64,000 nucleotides of DNA from a virus. Shown piece by piece: positions 41,001 to 49,438 of the stretch (within the stretch, counting starts at the first letter, position 1; every line of letters begins with the position of its first letter). A program made the position numbers and the translations under genes. The DNA lies in IMG/VR virus record IMGVR_UViG_3300047564_004575, positions 1 to 64,000 of that record, one strand, 5' to 3'. The notes under the pieces were generated by a model. That model worked only from the letters and a program-made list of their open reading frames with translations, made no database searches and was not told the origin of the DNA.

Positions 41001-44000
41001 CCCCGCCTGGTATCGCTTTTTTGATACTTTCAATCCCTTTTACAACCGGCTCAAAAATATTCTTAGACTCCTTAAATGGATCGAACATTGCTCCCATGTC
41101 GGCATCGCGCATATAGCGGTCAGCTACTGTAAAACCAGCGACAAACATATTGCCGACACCACGACTCATGTTTTCCATGACATTGTTTTGGGTTCCAAAA
41201 AGATCGTCTACAATGTCTGCTACGGTGCCAATGATGAACGGGGTTAATGTTCCTAGTGAATTTTTGAAGGCTGACAATAACAGATTACTTCCCCCTTTAG
41301 CCATATTGGCGATCGCAGGGGTTTTCATGATGAAAGATAAACCAATACCAATTGATGCCCATACTGCAATCAACCCGGATACTGCCAAGGCGTTTAAGAT
41401 TTTAAAGTTGTCCGCCATGAAGTTCAGGATGTTACCCCACGTATTTTTTACGAAGGTAAATAATCCGCCATACGTATCAGCAAAGTTTTTATTGATTTTG
41501 AAGTTAATGTTTTCTAACCGACTACTTGCCGCGGCGTAATTATCACCCATCGATAAAGCGACAGACCCGAAGTCATCTTTTAATACTTTGGTGACACCTG
41601 TTACCCATTTCTCAGTACCGATAGCACCACGGCTAACCATGTCATCTAATCCCGCCGTAGTGGTATCTAATGCCTTAGCAAAAACACTCATTGCAGGGGG
41701 AAATCGCTCACCTAATTGTTGACGCAATTCCTCCATGCTAATCCTGCCCTTTGCCAACATTTGAGTGTAAGCCATAAAGATTAGGTCAGCATCTTGGGTA
41801 CTTAACCCCAACGCTCGGATTGAAGCAGAAATACCCTCAAACAAATCCATCATCTCCTGTCCTGTGAGGTTGGTATTTTGAGCGGCGATCGCCATCTGAG
41901 AAAAGTTTTGTACAGCCGGTTCGACGGGTATAGAATACTTGTTAGCAATATCAGTGATTTTTTGTTGTTTTTCTTCCCCTAACTCTGAAGTTCCCTCAAG
42001 TGTTATAAATCGTTGCTTGATAGGCTCCTGTTGTAATAATGCTTGGTCTATTCGCTGTACAACCGGAGCAACTAAGCTACCGACTGCCAATGTTGCCATA
42101 GCAGGGGGGACTAAAGGCATAAATAGAGGAGCTGCGGCGATCGCGGGCATTAATTGAGGTGTAAATGTAGATGCCCCAGCCATTGCAAAGGTGACAATTT
42201 GACTCATTAAGTTACCGTCTAGTCCGGTTTTTTCACCTAAAGAAGTCCGAATTTTGCGCATAAAATTGTCATAATACTCGACAGTCCCTTCTCCCAAATT
42301 CTTCTCAGCGGTATCGCGTATTTTGTCAATTAACTTTGATTCATCAGCTCGTTTATAGATAGATTCCCCACCTTGTTTTGCAGCAAAAAACAGAGAAGAC
42401 AATCCAACGGATTTTAGTAATCCTTTAATGCCACCTACCACCGGATTATCACCTAGTTGATTGTCGGCAATGTTATCTAATAAACGACTTGCAATAGAAG
42501 CTCGTCGATCCGTCCCAATCGTCTCTTTAATTGCGTTTTGTACTTCTTGGGTTACATTACCAGTGCCTATCTGATTACCTTGCTGATTAACGCCAAATCC
42601 TTGGGTAGCTCGTTTTTCCTGTTCATCATTATTCCTGCTACCAAAGAATCTTTTAACACGACTACTAAGTTTAGAGATAATGCCTTCATTGATGCTGACA
42701 ACATCTTCAAATACCTGGTCGGCAACAGTTGTCATCACCTTATCTTTTTTGGCTTTTACGCTATCTCTGAATTGACGTTCTTTTAAAGCGATCGCATCTA
42801 TAGACTTCTGATAACGTTCAAACTCCCGTAAACGCTGTTCCTTGACTTTAATTAGTTCATCTTGGGCACTACGATTTTGTGCAATAGCAATTTGCTCTTT
42901 CCTTGCAATATCACGCTGTTCTTTGGCTTCTTTTTGATTAACATTAGCCAGCAACCCATTGTAGCGAGTTTCAATAGCGGGGGATAAATCCTGGTATTGA
43001 TTTAATTCAGTTTGACGATTTTGTTTAGCCGCATTACGACGACGATTAAACTGTTCACGGATGCGTTTTTGTGATTCCTGACTACGACCATCTAATGATC
43101 GCAACATGGCAACTTGTAATCCATTGTCAAGTTCATCATATTTTTTATTGATTTCATCACGGGCGATTTTATTGTTAGCATCAATCTCCCTCGATTCTGC
43201 TAACTCTTTATTCATTCGTTGGGTGATTTTAGCTCTTACAGCATTATATTTGGAGCTTACGTCATTACGTTGTGACCCGATATCACTAAGGCTAGATTCT
43301 AGCTGATCAGCCAACAATTGATTACTTTTATCAAAATCTTGCTGAACTTTATTGACAGCATCTTTTAATCCAACGCCATACCGTTCAAAAAACTTTTTAT
43401 CAACTTTTGACTTAGCAGTTCTCAAAAACGCAATGTAATTATTGACATCGTTAGAGACTAAATCTAATCCGCCAATGGTCGTAATTTTATCCATCTTAGA
43501 TAAAATCTGACCGCCATCATTTAGGCTTGTTTTTGGTATTTTGTTGCCATTGCCAGTAGGGACAGGAATATTATTTAATGTTGTAGGATTGTAGATCTTT
43601 GCAAATTGGTCTTCGGCAAATCCAATTCGCCCCGCTTCGTTTTTACCTAGAGCAAAAAGCTTAACTGAATTAGCAGTAATGGAGTCAATTTTTTGATTAA
43701 CAAATTTAGCAGTCTTATCCCAATTCTTACGAATCCAGTCAGTGGGGCCAGGTGAACCTTCAGACATATTTTTTTGTAACGGATAGGCTTGTTTTTTAGC
43801 CGTTTCCGTCATCTCCCACATATCATCTTGTACAGCTTTCTTGGTTTTCTCCCAATTTTCTTCTATTTTTTTATTCTCATTTTTTGATGCCTTTATTTTA
43901 GTAATATCAGGCATTTCAACAGCGTCAGCATCAAGGGTTACGCCTTTAAATGCCGACTCATCCATTTTGTATTTTTTGACATCAAAACCAAATCCTTTAC

Positions 44001-46251
44001 CTTGCTCTTCTAGTCGCTTAACTTGAGCTTTAAAAGCACTAGATAAAGAAGCAATATCACCCTTCATTCTGTCCAACGGGTCAATAGTTCCCCGCATTTT
44101 AGCTAAGAATTCAAACGTTACTTTTTGAGCTGCTTTATATTGTGATTCCCAGTCACTTTGAACAGTGGACTGAATGATAGGATCTAACTGTTTAAATTCA
44201 GCCGGCTTGAGTTGTTTTAAGCCTGGCAATGCTACCGATTGAGGCATAAAATCGCCTTGATTAGCCCGTTCAATTCCCGCAGCCTTTGGTAAATACTCTC
44301 CAATTAACTTACGTTGATTTGCAGGCAAGGTCGGCAAGTAAGCATCAAGATTCTGAGCTTTTTCAATCAACTTAGATACTTTACTAGATGCAACCTTACC
44401 TACACTCTCAATCTGTCTATAAAGTTTAGGCTGTTCTGTAGATGGGGCGATCGCCTCAGTGATTTTGTTTTGAGCTTTCTTAGCCCCCGCCTCACCCAAT
44501 ACCCGTAAACTTTGACCACCCAAGACAGCCGCACCGATTTCAGCCCCTCCACCCGTAACAAAACCGACTGCGGTTTGAATAGCAGACTGGAGATTACCAA
44601 TGATGGCATTGGCTAATGGATTGCCCATAGCACTAGGTAGAACGCCGGTAATTTCTCGAACCAATCCGCTAATCGTTTGAACAAACCCCGCCTCTAACGG
44701 ATTAACCCCACTGGCGATCGCATCCTTCACTAGATGGGTAATCAACTGTGCGATTTGATGTCCCCCTGGTAACTGAGAGATACCGGCAAAAGCCGCAGTC
44801 GGGATAGCAATTTTAGCAGTGGTTTGAATAGCACCTTTCGCTTTGTTGGGCATCCCCATCGGGTCTAGAGAAAACACACCTTGCTCGATTGCTTTCGCAC
44901 CCTTGTACCCAGCTTGACCAATTCCTATTGCTCCCCTTACCCCTGCCTTGGCTGATTCGACTAATGTGGAGATAGCTTCTCCCTTTAAATCCCCAGCCGC
45001 CAACTTTCCCTTCTCCGCCATCAAACTAACGGATTGTTTCGGCTTAGTCAGGTAATCCATGACCGTTGGATTATCCGTAGTCCGTACAATGACATCACTA
45101 TCAACTTTTGCCCCTTTTTGATATTCAATTAATCGGTCACGATACCCCTTCATTACAGGGTCATCACCGACATCACCGATTGTTTTTAGTTGGCTAGAAA
45201 TATCGTTCTTGATTTGTCGAACTTGTTTATAGTCATTACTATTTACCGCTAAATCTAAACGACTAGACAGTTCACCGATTAACTTTTCAGCATCACGATA
45301 CTGTTTTAACTTGGCTGATACTTGTCCAGAAACAGCATTTAAAGTAGCAGACAATTTGGCGATCGCATCAATCTGTAAATTGACTTGCTGCCCCATCGCA
45401 ATTACTTCTGCATTGGATGGGATACCTTTAGCCCCAATCGTTTTATTTGATTCTCTTAAATTTTCCTTGATTGTTTTTGACTGTTGTTTTAAATCATCAA
45501 TAACAGCCTTTTCTTTGTCTAAACCTTTTGACTTCGATACTGACTTGGAAACACTACCAAGTAAGTCATCAACATCATCCATCTGGGATTGATACTGTTT
45601 AATCCTTTCAGCTTCTTTTTTCTTAGCTTGTACATTCGGGAAAGCGTAACTGATCGTAGAGTCAGCCGCTTTTTTACCCATATCTTTTAAGTCAACATTT
45701 AAGTCTTGACTTAAAATAGACATAAAGCCTTCAGACAATTCTTTCGATATAGTCTGACCAAACCCTTCAAAAAAGCCCCTACCAATACCGGCTAATGGCG
45801 CAGTAGCAATATCTCCAAATTTATTAACTACTTTCTTTATTTCCCCGGTAAGCTTTTGTTCAACCTCATTAAATAAAGTCCCTGAACCGTAACCCTTGTC
45901 TTGACCCTGCCCCCCAGTACTACGATTAGACTGAGCACTATGATTATTTTTTTCACGCTCTTCTCTTAGCTCTTTTAATGATTCCTTGACTTCATCTACT
46001 TCAGATGTATCTACGCCAATAACAATAGGATTCTTTTTATAAAACTCTACGGTTTCCGATAAGTGATCCTGCTTAACATCCAAAAGCTTGTTTAAATCAT
46101 GCAAAGCTTTGGCGTTTACTTTAGGATTAATTGCGCCTGCCCGTTCAATCCGAGACAATTTAGCCATTGCTTTATTGACGGCACTATCAATATCACGGCT
46201 CAATTGAGAGTCATCAGCAACTAATTCTAAAACCAAAGTCTCAAGATTCAT
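35041..46251 (-). CDS. Giant tail tape measure protein with embedded transglycosylase
   Basis: 3,736 residues. N-terminal 1,100 residues are coiled coil and charged. Around residues 1460-1640 is the tape-measure domain (YSIPVEPAVQNFSQMAIAAQ..., MAKGRISMEELRQQLGERFPPAM..., LGLSTQDADLIFMAY), followed by hydrophobic segments such as VSGLIAVWASIGIGLSFIM. Near residues 2770-2890 is an SLT-like lysozyme domain (VPAEIALAMASQETG with catalytic Glu; YGPFVGTMQVGWGAA; WRKALAAYNAGLGN). At roughly 0.15 nm per residue the tail would be about 560 nm. It is scaffold and ruler of a very long tail and cuts the wall on entry. Confidence 0.9.
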   Translation of the reverse strand: MNLETLVLELVADDSQLSRDIDSAVNKAMAKLSRIERAGAINPKVNAKALHDLNKLLDVKQDHLSETVEFYKKNPIVIGVDTSEVDEVKESLKELREEREKNNHSAQSNRSTGGQGQDKGYGSGTLFNEVEQKLTGEIKKVVNKFGDIATAPLAGIGRGFFEGFGQTISKELSEGFMSILSQDLNVDLKDMGKKAADSTISYAFPNVQAKKKEAERIKQYQSQMDDVDDLLGSVSKSVSKSKGLDKEKAVIDDLKQQSKTIKENLRESNKTIGAKGIPSNAEVIAMGQQVNLQIDAIAKLSATLNAVSGQVSAKLKQYRDAEKLIGELSSRLDLAVNSNDYKQVRQIKNDISSQLKTIGDVGDDPVMKGYRDRLIEYQKGAKVDSDVIVRTTDNPTVMDYLTKPKQSVSLMAEKGKLAAGDLKGEAISTLVESAKAGVRGAIGIGQAGYKGAKAIEQGVFSLDPMGMPNKAKGAIQTTAKIAIPTAAFAGISQLPGGHQIAQLITHLVKDAIASGVNPLEAGFVQTISGLVREITGVLPSAMGNPLANAIIGNLQSAIQTAVGFVTGGGAEIGAAVLGGQSLRVLGEAGAKKAQNKITEAIAPSTEQPKLYRQIESVGKVASSKVSKLIEKAQNLDAYLPTLPANQRKLIGEYLPKAAGIERANQGDFMPQSVALPGLKQLKPAEFKQLDPIIQSTVQSDWESQYKAAQKVTFEFLAKMRGTIDPLDRMKGDIASLSSAFKAQVKRLEEQGKGFGFDVKKYKMDESAFKGVTLDADAVEMPDITKIKASKNENKKIEENWEKTKKAVQDDMWEMTETAKKQAYPLQKNMSEGSPGPTDWIRKNWDKTAKFVNQKIDSITANSVKLFALGKNEAGRIGFAEDQFAKIYNPTTLNNIPVPTGNGNKIPKTSLNDGGQILSKMDKITTIGGLDLVSNDVNNYIAFLRTAKSKVDKKFFERYGVGLKDAVNKVQQDFDKSNQLLADQLESSLSDIGSQRNDVSSKYNAVRAKITQRMNKELAESREIDANNKIARDEINKKYDELDNGLQVAMLRSLDGRSQESQKRIREQFNRRRNAAKQNRQTELNQYQDLSPAIETRYNGLLANVNQKEAKEQRDIARKEQIAIAQNRSAQDELIKVKEQRLREFERYQKSIDAIALKERQFRDSVKAKKDKVMTTVADQVFEDVVSINEGIISKLSSRVKRFFGSRNNDEQEKRATQGFGVNQQGNQIGTGNVTQEVQNAIKETIGTDRRASIASRLLDNIADNQLGDNPVVGGIKGLLKSVGLSSLFFAAKQGGESIYKRADESKLIDKIRDTAEKNLGEGTVEYYDNFMRKIRTSLGEKTGLDGNLMSQIVTFAMAGASTFTPQLMPAIAAAPLFMPLVPPAMATLAVGSLVAPVVQRIDQALLQQEPIKQRFITLEGTSELGEEKQQKITDIANKYSIPVEPAVQNFSQMAIAAQNTNLTGQEMMDLFEGISASIRALGLSTQDADLIFMAYTQMLAKGRISMEELRQQLGERFPPAMSVFAKALDTTTAGLDDMVSRGAIGTEKWVTGVTKVLKDDFGSVALSMGDNYAAASSRLENINFKINKNFADTYGGLFTFVKNTWGNILNFMADNFKILNALAVSGLIAVWASIGIGLSFIMKTPAIANMAKGGSNLLLSAFKNSLGTLTPFIIGTVADIVDDLFGTQNNVMENMSRGVGNMFVAGFTVADRYMRDADMGAMFDPFKESKNIFEPVVKGIESIKKAIPGGVIEMLSLVFMFEQVRVLANLFLVPTFKNLSLAVIGWGKAISDAVVNMRTMKRTMGDLMGGTLIAVGGVKPADVFKQYSNEFKQLRIDTVSNDLKDYKERREALINESMENNKISRKDAIAMNEVELRQIKEQYNVQRKLATEQKRNQRLNQYKQDRNNIIEGFRDQEQNNSGNIITRQDAIKAKQQELRELKRLYQKDLGSSPENDSLVRYESQRDELLNRRMKQMAAKKILMGGAMLAAEAGLAVAMMAFARSDFSNTVESESNKARKAFIGSVDAMKVALKTLEEQGAKTGKTISSIKLPSKGLELNLEAIFMGRSEKSFKSDDLINKINSSTGAMGKMRDVVLSLSNAINKLPKLPRIPFVTESPVSAFVNALIPDTSMSEKRIAEAKRLGVSDYYIKNANEIPTLAKDQFLDSVIGFDQEYKNAINQLSKGNTTFDVNDLTKPLSSNALNALNEVKDIDAKMKAKQDLRMTLGLENTAQSRAEVRKLDQELNDLLKTRKELAKPFIELDSFSKDLESFVKSQTDAINNSGWQDSAKRAAEQRLEPLKQLSEEIKNYFAGQGITQIAKPLEDVWDRVVNKIQDVESALNRVKAVNAIALSKSTEDIYNQGGGSLIVNRKVQETTLEGAKKDYAILAKTLRENEQALAEALSISNVGDSSEKRSKIEELRGRVREQSVELANAGSSIAKAKYDLTQDFGFEDYYRNTARQVADLKLQIESQQIQDQRSLQDLGFQLADASVSLRRSNRALAESYQDMAFDFNVQVESVGKAINDAQDQLELTQLRINNLSITPGNSGSIARQLNDIMLRYTESVFSNNTNERQIKIDVLNLEKERIGRLRQIREFEEKQRDATRDFNRQVITLNRSFFDLDRNMKQAARGFIRSIQDMTIAMNRADKSSAKGQDLTRQLQGVPSYNPAMILPLAQRVAPPQQAMNGRAIATPLNRPIDPVPSDKNNRVSQPTQSTRTYSRGDIQGLKDFANQYGGFAGSPSEISQPKPIQQQTTLPVQTRVQSSIWNNQRVANNPLTPVIVNIANRFNVPAEIALAMASQETGTRDKNGNPIVGTYRHTRSDGQIMKSPSQDKYGPFVGTMQVGWGAAKDVGYNPNDRFDVQKNIEIAMKYVRLLYEKTGDWRKALAAYNAGLGNLGTGKGTGYANSVLNMQRQLQQPTNQMQSLNFGVNPGEIKFESNAQLKEIIVKPIQNFLNGVANFGYDALRVPFVTPKRETGKSAVQQIKKDNPYAFPNPSLIPPANAQPSPSPKPAPKPRVIKKEELVNPANTTTPMAQRLNLARNFMNMYVDALGSTISKKDLQVLIKQLAEYRSIDAQLQRQFERYVGRTPDERMVDIANFQKAKQQRQVANARTQIQSEQQASQRPLGSQAIRNGKEVYWAGDDWKWQSEASYRKLLNNNFQKQTPPMIKAQATITMGSNAPINNAGNVIPEQFYQQPEYVNYPTQFTYQESPPLPQGFDPIGSYESAQNTSVGGYMMEAYQPQDINPLLAQVAHIDKLGDKLNALKQAGVDAQARLNVAQLIDSYQQFVNATKDGLESTNRSVHDANLSVKQLTESSKGWLTITQKVNQAGQDVASQYENQIRSISDSIRDMTRLTDGKEMAIANLEVIAKAAGYSEEQKQAELDRLETTYAQYDQQIELLEASKKQLETTKGIAQSNAQNRAYLQEQLALVDGYVGKMAELSTAKYNLGGTLVNDGAILQARLMAATASKRANIQADELSLEGDQRAQYVAMAQEIADINLKQSFSEAVPFVKELGANLKEAVFQTNNFTEALTKTLDVVASTLFDRLVMMPFTNFLAEQASNLFGYGQQAIPQLQGSESSPGFFGSLVNLGASFIPQFANGLDQVMAKESAMTGRKPMLAVVNDGEAILSTLNGDAQKFQALKRSGNWDKIPNFANGSDRLFTQSRNYQGNWENLVNAGGANTSQSVNNSRTNTVNKFNQTYVINTPNADSFRKSQSQIQDEGARTYRRKMR

Positions 46252-46262
46252 ATCTCACCTAA

Positions 46263-46553
46263 TTAGCCTTCATTATTTATATTAAGACATTGATCCAAGT
46301 GCATCTGCTTATCCAAAAACATCACTGTTAATCCTTCCATTTCTATTTCTAATGGGCAGTCCCTTTCATAACAATCCACTGCTTGATCGACTAAATCACC
46401 AAAGTCATCTAATAAACATTTAACATACTTTGGATTGGTCTTTTCATCGCTCACGTTATTGCCGGAGTTATAACTTAAACCAATAGACCCCCCCAGTAAA
46501 AATCCTAAAATAAAGATAGTAGTGCCAACAAATAAACCCAACAAAAACGCCAT
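46263..46553 (-). CDS. Small single-pass membrane protein
   Basis: 96 residues. Residues 2-28 (AFLLGLFVGTTIFILGFLLGGSIGLSY) are a membrane helix, then an acidic, cysteine-containing tail (KCLLDDFGDLVDQAVDCYERDC). Lies 11 nt upstream of the tape measure start and may be co-transcribed. Unknown; possibly spanin- or tail-associated. Confidence 0.5.
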   Translation of the reverse strand: MAFLLGLFVGTTIFILGFLLGGSIGLSYNSGNNVSDEKTNPKYVKCLLDDFGDLVDQAVDCYERDCPLEIEMEGLTVMFLDKQMHLDQCLNINNEG

Positions 46554-46582
46554 TTTAACCTCTAATTGTTAATAATATTCTA

Positions 46583-46951
46583 ATGATCGGACTCCCTAAC
46601 GCTACTATCACAATCCCAGTTGTCCCCACTGAACCGATTGGTTTTGACCCATACACTAGTGAACCTTTATTCGGTACGTTAACAAACAAAACTGTCGCAG
46701 TATCTTTGGAAGAAAAAAACGCCCCTAGGGAATTAAATTTACCTGGGGTCGACACGGCGATCGCCTATCTAGAGGGACGCATTTCCGGCACCGCCCCCAG
46801 TGAGTTAACAGCTAATAATTTTTACGACATCAACATTACGTTACAAAATCAAATATTAGTCGCTAGATTTTATGTAGTAGCAACGCCATCAAGCCGCTTG
46901 GGACTTGATTCTGTATTTGGAAAGGCGATCAGCGGCTGGTTGGTCAAATAG
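46583..46951 (+). CDS. Hypothetical structural-type protein
   Basis: 122 residues, mostly beta with a run of P, T and G (ATITIPVVPTEPIGFDP, TSEPLFGTL). Small virion proteins such as connector or decoration proteins look similar. No family identified. Confidence 0.45.
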   Translation: MIGLPNATITIPVVPTEPIGFDPYTSEPLFGTLTNKTVAVSLEEKNAPRELNLPGVDTAIAYLEGRISGTAPSELTANNFYDINITLQNQILVARFYVVATPSSRLGLDSVFGKAISGWLVK

Positions 46952-46974
46952 ACACTTGCTAATTTATAACATGT

Positions 46975-47718
46975 ATGCCTATGATAGGTTATCATCTATC
47001 GCCTAGTGTTATGAAAAAAATAGATTTTAGCCCAAGGGATAACCGGATTATCGCCCTAGCCAAAAAAATTACTGAAATCTACAGTGTATCCGAGCTCGAA
47101 AAGTTAGCCCCCATTAGTCCTCAAACGATTATCCGATGGGCAGAGAGTGAACATCGCCCTAGTAAATCAGCGTCAAGTTCTCTCCCTATAATCATCGCCG
47201 TCAGTGACCAAGATTTTAATGATTATCTTGAAGGGAATATATCCCTAGAAGAATTGTGGGACAGGAAAGGAAGTGCTAAACGGATTCAGACTAAAACAGA
47301 AATTACCTTACAGACTGTTTTGAATGATGCCAAGATGTTGAGCACTATGGAGTTATTAAAATTAATCTCCAATTTGTTTTTGATTATTTCCCCTGGGGAA
47401 TTAATTTATCCTACACAACCACCAATAAAATGTGTAGAGTTATCTGCCCAGGCTAAGTTACGGCTCAAAACACTATTAAACGTGTCCAACGCCTATAAAA
47501 ATCAAACCATTCAATCCATAATTGAATCGGGAGCAGACAAAGCCTTAATCGAAGATATGGTCAAGGATTTTGAAAATGACTTCATTGAACCTGTTTATCA
47601 GACCTTATTGCCATTCCTTTGCTACGTAGAAAAATGGGTTGAGAATAATCCAATCCCAAACCCATCTAAGACTTTTACTTCTGTCACCGAATTAACCAAT
47701 ATCTTAAACGCTAGCTAA
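46975..47718 (+). CDS. Hypothetical protein with possible HTH
   Basis: 247 residues. The N-terminus (IIALAKKITEIYSVSELEKLAPISPQTIIRWAESEHRPS) looks like a helix-turn-helix; the rest is helical. May be a DNA-binding or assembly protein. Overlaps the sigma-like gene 3' end by 15 nt. Confidence 0.5.
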   Translation: MPMIGYHLSPSVMKKIDFSPRDNRIIALAKKITEIYSVSELEKLAPISPQTIIRWAESEHRPSKSASSSLPIIIAVSDQDFNDYLEGNISLEELWDRKGSAKRIQTKTEITLQTVLNDAKMLSTMELLKLISNLFLIISPGELIYPTQPPIKCVELSAQAKLRLKTLLNVSNAYKNQTIQSIIESGADKALIEDMVKDFENDFIEPVYQTLLPFLCYVEKWVENNPIPNPSKTFTSVTELTNILNAS

Positions 47719-48414
47719 TATTTTTTGTTTAGCTTTTTTGCGTATCTCATACAACTCCTCCCAACTAACTCCTAATTCAATCATAGCCATTAGGTCGTCT
47801 TCGCTTAATGCTTTATATTCAACGTCCGTTAACACTTTGGAACATTTAGCCGATAGGAGTTCTCCCTCGGCTTCATTGTCAAACATATCGAAAACGTCTA
47901 CAGAATCTCCTTCCACACTATGCACAGCAGTTACAAACCTGTAACTATATTTACGAATATTTGACGGGGGTTTAATCGTCTTATCCCCTTGTATCTCTTC
48001 CTGTATCAAAGCTTTAATCCATCGGTAGGCATAGGAACTAAATTTGATTTCTTTGCCATCTACCACGGGTTCATACAGATAAAGCGCATAAATTAAACCG
48101 ATATGACCTGCCTGGACTAAATCGTCTGGGCAGGAATGTTTATTGTACCGATGCTTCCGGTGAGCTTCACTGATAACCATTGCAGTGTTATGGTCAATCA
48201 ACTTACCCATAGCCCGTTCTGCCCTGCGTATTTCCTTAGTAGTGGGGATGGTGTCACGGATAGCCTTAAGGTTTAATTTCTTCCATCCACCACGAAAACC
48301 ATTTAAACCATTTTTTAGCTGAGAAGCCAGTGCCAACTTGAGGGGCATAAAGTCTTGCCAGAGTTGCAACTGTTCCGACTTGGTGAGACTCCGTAGATTG
48401 ATTTTCTTAGCCAT
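47704..48414 (-). CDS. RNA polymerase sigma-70-like factor
   Basis: 236 residues from ATG 48414, with GGGGATT upstream as ribosome site. Region 2 shows DDLVQAGHIGLIYALYLYEP...GKEIKFSSYAYRWIKALIQEEIQ, the core-binding and -10 recognition signature of sigma-70. A C-terminal helix pair (LTDVEYKALSEDDLMAMIELGVSWEELYEIRKKAKQKI) could be region 4. It likely redirects host RNA polymerase to phage promoters, which here share recurrent motifs. Confidence 0.7.
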   Translation of the reverse strand: MAKKINLRSLTKSEQLQLWQDFMPLKLALASQLKNGLNGFRGGWKKLNLKAIRDTIPTTKEIRRAERAMGKLIDHNTAMVISEAHRKHRYNKHSCPDDLVQAGHIGLIYALYLYEPVVDGKEIKFSSYAYRWIKALIQEEIQGDKTIKPPSNIRKYSYRFVTAVHSVEGDSVDVFDMFDNEAEGELLSAKCSKVLTDVEYKALSEDDLMAMIELGVSWEELYEIRKKAKQKILASV

Positions 48415-48530
48415 AATCCCCGTCGCCCGTAATGTTTTAAACATAACACAGTTTGATAGATGACCCCTATATTATGCCTGCAATCAGACATTATTTCAAT
48501 CATTTTAATTAATGGTAATCATTTGTTTAC

Positions 48531-48552
48531 AAAAAAAGACCCAGTAGGGTCT
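48531..48552 (-). terminator. Terminator
   Basis: AGACCC/GGGTCT stem and seven T on the minus strand. Ends the operon of the 48728 gene. Confidence 0.85.
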
Positions 48553-48575
48553 TGAGTTGGTTTGTGGATACTTGA

Positions 48576-48728
48576 TTAAGGCTTTGACTTTTCAATTTGA
48601 CGATGAACTGCCGCGATCGCTTTGCGGATTATTTCAGGCTGGGAACCGTCCGATTTTGCTGTAGCTTTGATATTGCAATCACAGTCAAGCCAAAGTTTAA
48701 ATCGCCGCCATTGTTGAGGACTAGTCAT
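48576..48728 (-). CDS. Small basic protein
   Basis: 50 residues (MTSPQQWRRFKLWLDCD...), coupled to the gene before it by a TAATG overlap. Unknown. Confidence 0.55.
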   Translation of the reverse strand: MTSPQQWRRFKLWLDCDCNIKATAKSDGSQPEIIRKAIAAVHRQIEKSKP

Positions 48729-49096
48729 TAGCGACTCCCTTCAATGATGTCCCAATCGTCAGCCATTACCCATTCCCCCGTGCTAGTTTGCATCATGCCA
48801 GCGTGAGGATTGCGTGCGGCTTTTAATTTTTCACAGTAAGCGATCATTTTGTCAGATTCTACAGATACTTTTTTCAGTATTGTTTCACCCCATTTGTTTG
48901 TTTCTGATTCAACAATCTCGCCACCGGCATCCAAGGCTATTTGGCAATGTTGATAATCAAAAAAGTTTCCGAGCATTTCAGACACAATGTAAAGATTTTT
49001 GTTAGCTTCGCTCAGTTCGCTGTAATAAAATTTGTTGCCGTCAACAATAACGTCTGCGCCGTAGCCCTTACCTGCAATGAATGTTAACTGAGTCAT
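48728..49096 (-). CDS. Hypothetical protein under strong promoter
   Basis: 122 residues from ATG 49096 with GAGGT upstream. Acidic, no recognised family. It has repeat copy 6 and a strong shared promoter, so it probably belongs to an early or phage-specific set with the genes at 8563, 12115 and 63602. Confidence 0.6.
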   Translation of the reverse strand: MTQLTFIAGKGYGADVIVDGNKFYYSELSEANKNLYIVSEMLGNFFDYQHCQIALDAGGEIVESETNKWGETILKKVSVESDKMIAYCEKLKAARNPHAGMMQTSTGEWVMADDWDIIEGSR

Positions 49097-49130
49097 TTTA
49101 ATTACCTCGTTTGTTTGCTTCAATAACATA

Positions 49131-49160
49131 GTTATAGCACGCTATTGTGTGACAGGTCAA
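49131..49160 (-). promoter_or_regulatory. Strong phage promoter
   Basis: TTGACC and TATAAC with an 18-nt spacer containing GTCACACAATAGCGTGC, then GAAGCAAAC. Confidence 0.7.
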
Positions 49161-49178
49161 GCCCATCCGCAAAATTAA

Positions 49179-49250
49179 CCTCAAACCTATACACCGTAAG
49201 GATTCTAAAAAGTGTTGCATATACCTTAGAAACTTCAGGTATATGCAACA
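49179..49250 (-). repeat. Dispersed regulatory repeat, copy 6
   Basis: Contains the best inverted repeat of the family: TGTTGCATATACCT and AGGTATATGCAACA, 14-nt arms with a 10-nt spacer. Upstream of the 49096 gene. Confidence 0.85.
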
Positions 49251-49265
49251 GTCGGTAAAAGCCCA

Positions 49266-49289
49266 CAAAAAAGCCCTCAATAGGAGGGC
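49266..49289 (-). terminator. Terminator
   Basis: GCCCTC/GAGGGC stem, TTTTTT on the minus strand; ends dnaN operon. Confidence 0.75.
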
Positions 49290-49295
49290 ATGGGA

Positions 49296-49433
49296 TTAGA
49301 ACTTCTTGGGTCTTTTGGGGACTTCCCTGATTCGCTTGTCTCTCTCTAAAGTCTCTTTGCGTTCCTTGTTGGCTGTATTGCGGTGGGCTTGCATAATGCG
49401 TTTATAGTCTGGGTCGTTCGGAGTGATAGGCAT
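49296..49433 (-). CDS. Small very basic protein
   Basis: 45 residues, rich in K and R (NKERKETLERDKRIREVPKRPKK), 5 nt after the dnaN stop. Could bind nucleic acid. No clear ribosome site; coupling with dnaN assumed. Confidence 0.5.
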   Translation of the reverse strand: MPITPNDPDYKRIMQAHRNTANKERKETLERDKRIREVPKRPKKF

Positions 49434-49438
49434 AGTGG

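Noticed and set aside
35041-46251. Plus-strand open frames inside the tape measure gene
   Set aside because: They are short shadow frames on the strand opposite an intact 3,736-codon gene and lack ribosome sites.
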